A model generated the notes under the pieces. The model was not told the origin of the DNA and did not search any database. It worked only from the letters and a program-made list of their open reading frames with translations. A DNA stretch of 64,000 bases, taken from the NCBI RefSeq assembly GCF_011947365.2, contig NZ_JAAVSH020000001.1, positions 1,088,234 through 1,152,233 of the forward strand. Direction: 5' to 3'. Shown piece after piece: positions 60,023 to 64,000 of this stretch. The DNA is from an endosymbiont of Lamellibrachia barhami (GTDB lineage Bacteria > Pseudomonadota > Gammaproteobacteria > Chromatiales > Chromatiaceae). Every line of letters begins with the position of its first letter. The first letter of the stretch is position 1. Both the position numbers and the translations under genes were made by a program.

Positions 60023-61704
60023 TTCTCTCCCTTATTCAGTTTAAACAGTACGACGACTGATGCCCCGCCTTCCGGCCGGTTGGTGATGTCGATAGCGCCA
60101 TGATGCATGTTGATGATGTTGCGCGATACCGACAGGCCCAGTCCTGTGCCTTTTCCCACCGCCTTGGTGGTGTAAAACAGCTCGAAGATCTTTGTTCTGT
60201 CCTGCTCCCGGATACCGGGTCCGGTATCCGCCACTTCAACCCGGATGACCCGCTCTCCGATCCTGAAAATCGCTTTGCTGGCCGGTAGCAGGTCGGCCTC
60301 GTCTTCAATCCGTTTTACCTCACTGGAGATCTGCAGCACCCCATTATGCCCCATCGCATGCACTGCATTCATGAACAGGTTGATGAAAACCTGTTGCAGC
60401 TTGTTGCTGTCAAGTTCCAATGGGGGTAACGCTTTCGCCAGAAATAGCTGCACGGTGATATTGTGCTGGCGTAGTTCGTGGTCGACCAGATGCAGAGCGC
60501 TGGAGATTACCTCATTGAAATTACCCTGTTTCATCTCCAGTTTCTTGTCACGTGAGAAATCGAGCAGGCCATAGATTACCGTGTCCGCACGGTGTACGGC
60601 ATCGTTTATGTCCTTGATGACGGCAACTGAAATCTCATCATTCGATATCTCCTGGGATAGATAGTCGACCCCCATCTGGATGATGGCCAATGGGTTTTTG
60701 ACTTCATGGGCCACCCCGGCGGCCAGGCGTCCAATGGACTCCATCTTTTCCGCCTGCATCAGCTGCGTCTGTGCGGTCTGCAGCTCATGGGTGCGCAGTG
60801 CCACCTGTTTTCCCAGCATTCGGTTCCAGATGATAAAAGCAGAAAAGAGCAACAGAACGACGGCCAGACTCGCCAGCAGGCTGTACCAGAAGTTGCGGTC
60901 GCGCCAGAAGGCGGGTTCCTTGAATTTGATCCAGTGGGAGTGGATGGCCTGGATTTCGTCCTGCCTGAGGCTTGCCAGAACCTTGTCGAGAATAGACCGG
61001 AGCAACGGCCAATCGCTGCGCACGCCAATCGCCAGTTCCAGCCTGCCCAACCTGTGTTCAGGATCACTGACGATGTGCAGGTTGTTGATGCCTGCCTGAT
61101 CGATCACGCTGGTGGCTGAGGCCAGATCAGTAATCATCGCATCCACCGCGCCCAGTGCAGTCAGTTCCAGACCGAACTTCACGTCATCCACCCGTTTGAT
61201 CTGAATCTCCGGTTTGGCGGCAGAGATAAGCTCATCCCACAGGTAGCCGCGTACCACCGCCAGCTTATGACCCCGCAGCTCTTTGATGGTCTTGAAATGA
61301 CGGTTTGAAACCAGCACCCCTGGCACGCTGATGTAGGGACGGGTAAACAGCAGGTAGTCACGGCGCTGGTCGGTTTTGGCGATTGCCGGCAGCAGATCTA
61401 CCTTGCGTTGCTGTGCGATGGCCATGATATCTGGCCAGTTGCGCACCTGGATGATTTCAAATCTTACCCCCAGTCTCTTTTCGATCAGGCGTATATAGTC
61501 AGCTGCCATGCCGCTGTATGAACCGTTTTCGTCCAGCCTTTCGAAGGGCAGAAAATCCGGATCCGGGGCGATCCTGATAACCGGATGCTCTGTGAGCCAC
61601 TGGCGTTCAGATACGGTCAGGGTCAGGCTTCCGGCCAGTCCAGTTCCGCCATGGATTAAACCAAGCAGCAGGCAGGCGTAACGGAATATTTTTGAACCGG
61701 TCAT
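60019..61704 (-). CDS. Sensor histidine kinase with periplasmic solute-binding (SBP_bac_3) sensor domain
   Basis: LTVSERQWLTEHPVIRIAPDPDFLPFERLDENGSYSGMAADYIRLIEKRLGVRFE; HisKA RLAAGVAHEVKNPLAIIQMG; ATPase VEVADTGPGIREQDRTKIFELFYTTKAVGKGTGLGLSVSRNII; 4-bp overlap with the regulator. Confidence 0.94.
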   Translation of the reverse strand: MTGSKIFRYACLLLGLIHGGTGLAGSLTLTVSERQWLTEHPVIRIAPDPDFLPFERLDENGSYSGMAADYIRLIEKRLGVRFEIIQVRNWPDIMAIAQQRKVDLLPAIAKTDQRRDYLLFTRPYISVPGVLVSNRHFKTIKELRGHKLAVVRGYLWDELISAAKPEIQIKRVDDVKFGLELTALGAVDAMITDLASATSVIDQAGINNLHIVSDPEHRLGRLELAIGVRSDWPLLRSILDKVLASLRQDEIQAIHSHWIKFKEPAFWRDRNFWYSLLASLAVVLLLFSAFIIWNRMLGKQVALRTHELQTAQTQLMQAEKMESIGRLAAGVAHEVKNPLAIIQMGVDYLSQEISNDEISVAVIKDINDAVHRADTVIYGLLDFSRDKKLEMKQGNFNEVISSALHLVDHELRQHNITVQLFLAKALPPLELDSNKLQQVFINLFMNAVHAMGHNGVLQISSEVKRIEDEADLLPASKAIFRIGERVIRVEVADTGPGIREQDRTKIFELFYTTKAVGKGTGLGLSVSRNIINMHHGAIDITNRPEGGASVVVLFKLNKGEK

Positions 61705-61801
61705 AGCACCCTGTAAGGTCTGATCTTCCAAAGTCCAGACATAGTATAGGAAGAACAAAGATCCTTTTCACTCGATCCCCTCATGAAAGATCCTGATTGG
61801 C

Positions 61802-63211
61802 TCAGCCTGCCTCCCTCCACTCGATCCCGCTGTCGATGCCGTGGTGCATCGCAGCATCGGGTTCCGGTTCTTTCATGGTCACCAGCTCCTCGGCGCTGAT
61901 TGGGTGGATGGCGATGGTGCTGTCGAAGTCCGCCTTGGTTGCCCCCATCTTTACCGCCACGGCAAACCCCTGCAGCATCTCATCCACGTTGTCGCCGATG
62001 AGGTGGATGCCCACCACCCGTTGTTCCGGGCCTGCACAGACCAGTTTCATTGCGGTGGTGACGCCGTGGCTGGAGAGTGCATGGCGCATGGGCGTGAAAT
62101 CGGTCTGGTAGATGGTGATCTTTTCATGCCGCTCACGGGCCTCGGGTTCGGTCAGGCCGACTGTCGCCACCGGCGGATGGGTGAAGACCAAGCTTGGAAT
62201 ATTGTCGTAGTCCACTCTCCGTTCGGGTTGGTCGTTGAAAAGCCTTTCTGCCAGGCGTCGACCTGCAGCTATGGCTACTGGGGTTAACGGTGTGCGACCG
62301 GTAATATCGCCGATGGCGTAGATGCCGGGGATGTTGGTGTTCTGGTATTCATCGGTGATGACGATGCCGTTGCTGCGTGTTTCGACGCCTGCGGCCTCCA
62401 GATTGAGCTTCCGGGTGTTGGGTGTGCGGCCGACCGCCCAGATCACGCAGTCGAAACCGTCGAGACGTCCGCCGTTTATGGAGTCGAGGGCGATGCCGGA
62501 GTCACTCCTGGCCAACCCTGCGACCTGAAAGCCCATCCTCAGACCGATCGACTGTTTCTTCATCTCTGCCATCAGAACATCGCTGATCATCGGGTCGAAG
62601 GCTTCGAGCAGGCGCTCCTCCAAAGCGGCTATGGTGACCTCTGAACCCAGTGCCCGCAGTACGCCCGCGAGCTCCACGCCGATATATCCGCCACCGATCA
62701 CCGCCACTCGCTTTGGCTGCTCTGTGAGTTGGAAGAAACCGTCGGAGGTGATGCCCAATTCGGCGCCAGGCACGTGCGGTACGATGGGACGGCCACCGGT
62801 GGCGATAACGATGTGGTCGGCGCGGTAGATCTCGCCATCCACTTCGATGCGGTGGCTGTCGATGAAGCGTGCGTAACCCTGGATGTGGGTAATGCCGCTG
62901 TCTGCCACATGGCCGTCCCAGTAGCTGTTGATGTTTTGGATATAGTCCTCCCGCCTCGCAACCAGCTTGCCCCAGTCAGTTGCACCACGATGGGCGGGGA
63001 TGCCGAAGCTGTCGGCATCGTCCACCGCATGGGCCAGGTTGGCGGCGTACCACATGATCTTTTTTGGTACGCAGCCGTTGTTGACACAGGTGCCACCCAT
63101 CTTGTGGGCTTCCACGACCGCTACCCGTTTGCCGTACTGGGCGGCCATTTCCGCCACTGCAAGACCGCCGCTGCCGCCGCCAATTGCAATTAAATCGTAT
63201 GCTCTGCTCAT
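61802..63211 (-). CDS. gor: Glutathione-disulfide reductase
   Basis: [108 protein letters not shown]. Confidence 0.93.
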   Translation of the reverse strand: MSRAYDLIAIGGGSGGLAVAEMAAQYGKRVAVVEAHKMGGTCVNNGCVPKKIMWYAANLAHAVDDADSFGIPAHRGATDWGKLVARREDYIQNINSYWDGHVADSGITHIQGYARFIDSHRIEVDGEIYRADHIVIATGGRPIVPHVPGAELGITSDGFFQLTEQPKRVAVIGGGYIGVELAGVLRALGSEVTIAALEERLLEAFDPMISDVLMAEMKKQSIGLRMGFQVAGLARSDSGIALDSINGGRLDGFDCVIWAVGRTPNTRKLNLEAAGVETRSNGIVITDEYQNTNIPGIYAIGDITGRTPLTPVAIAAGRRLAERLFNDQPERRVDYDNIPSLVFTHPPVATVGLTEPEARERHEKITIYQTDFTPMRHALSSHGVTTAMKLVCAGPEQRVVGIHLIGDNVDEMLQGFAVAVKMGATKADFDSTIAIHPISAEELVTMKEPEPDAAMHHGIDSGIEWREAG

Positions 63212-63248
63212 CTTTCTATTCCTGCATGTGGTGCTGTTGGTTTCATTG

Positions 63249-63278
63249 GGGATCGGAGCCGGATTTGACTCCGATCCC
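63249..63278. terminator. Strong intergenic hairpin between the Prx-Grx gene and gor (terminator-like, weak T-tract)
   Basis: GGGATCGGAG/CTCCGATCCC perfect 10-bp stem with 10-nt loop. Confidence 0.4.
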
Positions 63279-63288
63279 TTTGCAACGA

Positions 63289-63970
63289 TCAGGCTGCCGC
63301 TTTGCCCTGTCCGGCGAGGTACTGTTCCAGTTCGTCGGATCCGCCGATGCGCTCGCCGTTGATGAAGACCTGGGGCACCATGGAGATTCCAGCCACCGCA
63401 GGTTTGCCTGCTGTGGAACCTGGTTCAATACCAGTTCTTCGAACTTGATGCCTGCGTCATGCAGCATTCCTTTGGCGCGGCACAGAAAGGGCAGCCTTCA
63501 CGGCGAAGAGAGTGATATCCAACGGTTTTGCCGCATCCGGTGATGTTGAACAGTACAGGGTGTTTCGCGCCGGAGACCTCGGAAGGGTCGCTGGGAACGT
63601 CCGGCTCGATGAACATCTTCTTCGATCACGCCAGTCCTTCACCAACATGGAGTAGCGCCAGAGCGATCACCGAACCGAGAGATCCCGTTGATACTCAGCA
63701 TGCCCATGCCACGGCTGAAGCCGCCGGGCAGAAGGTACGTTGTTCTTCAGTCTTCTGCCCGGTACGCCACTCGGCTGACAGCGTGTCGTTGAATTGAAAT
63801 ACACGATCTCATCCACTTCGGCGTTTGAACCCGGCGCCAATTGATTGTAGCGGGGCAAGCACATGGTGAAAGAGCAGGTCGGGGGTGAATGCACCGGGAA
63901 GGGCGAACACCACTACGGTTTTGAGCCCGAACACTGTCGGTGGTGACATCCACCTACCTCTGTGTTGCGA
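63289..63970 (-). pseudogene. Peroxiredoxin-5/glutaredoxin hybrid, broken by multiple apparent frameshifts (sequence quality suspected)
   Basis: Fragments in different frames: [102 protein letters not shown]-stop. Confidence 0.8.
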
Positions 63971-64000
63971 CAGCAATGCTGCAACTGAACGAAGTACACA

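Overview
This 64 kb window looks like a gammaproteobacterial chromosome (Chromatiales / sulfur-oxidiser-like gene content; the taxonomy is inference). It is mostly housekeeping: lpxC, trpS, scpA/scpB, smc-zipA, queF, tmcA, prfC, frdCAB and gor. Accessory patches lie between these genes. The most interesting material is:
(1) A tightly packed seven-gene envelope operon (about 35.0-40.8 kb). It encodes a MotA/ExbB-like channel protein, a MotB/ExbD-like one-TM protein, lipoproteins and a lytic transglycosylase. I cannot match it to a named system; it is my best candidate for something undescribed.
(2) A 3-TM-anchored TIR-domain protein in an island (about 29.6-33.1 kb) bordered by hairpin-rich non-coding DNA, including an attC-like site.
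(3) A split AmmeMemoRadiSam set (Memo and radical SAM next to an orphan hypF, AMMECR1 about 21 kb away).
(4) A secreted EndoU-like nuclease candidate.
(5) A 144-bp MITE with 21-bp perfect inverted ends beside a truncated fliJ, followed by an AT-rich island of secreted proteins.
(6) A family of interspersed REP/BIME-like palindromes.
Two regions (about 9.5-10.3 kb and 63.3-64.0 kb) carry many frameshifts and probably reflect low-quality or misjoined assembly, not biology. All calls were made by reading the sequence and supplied ORFs; no database search was run.
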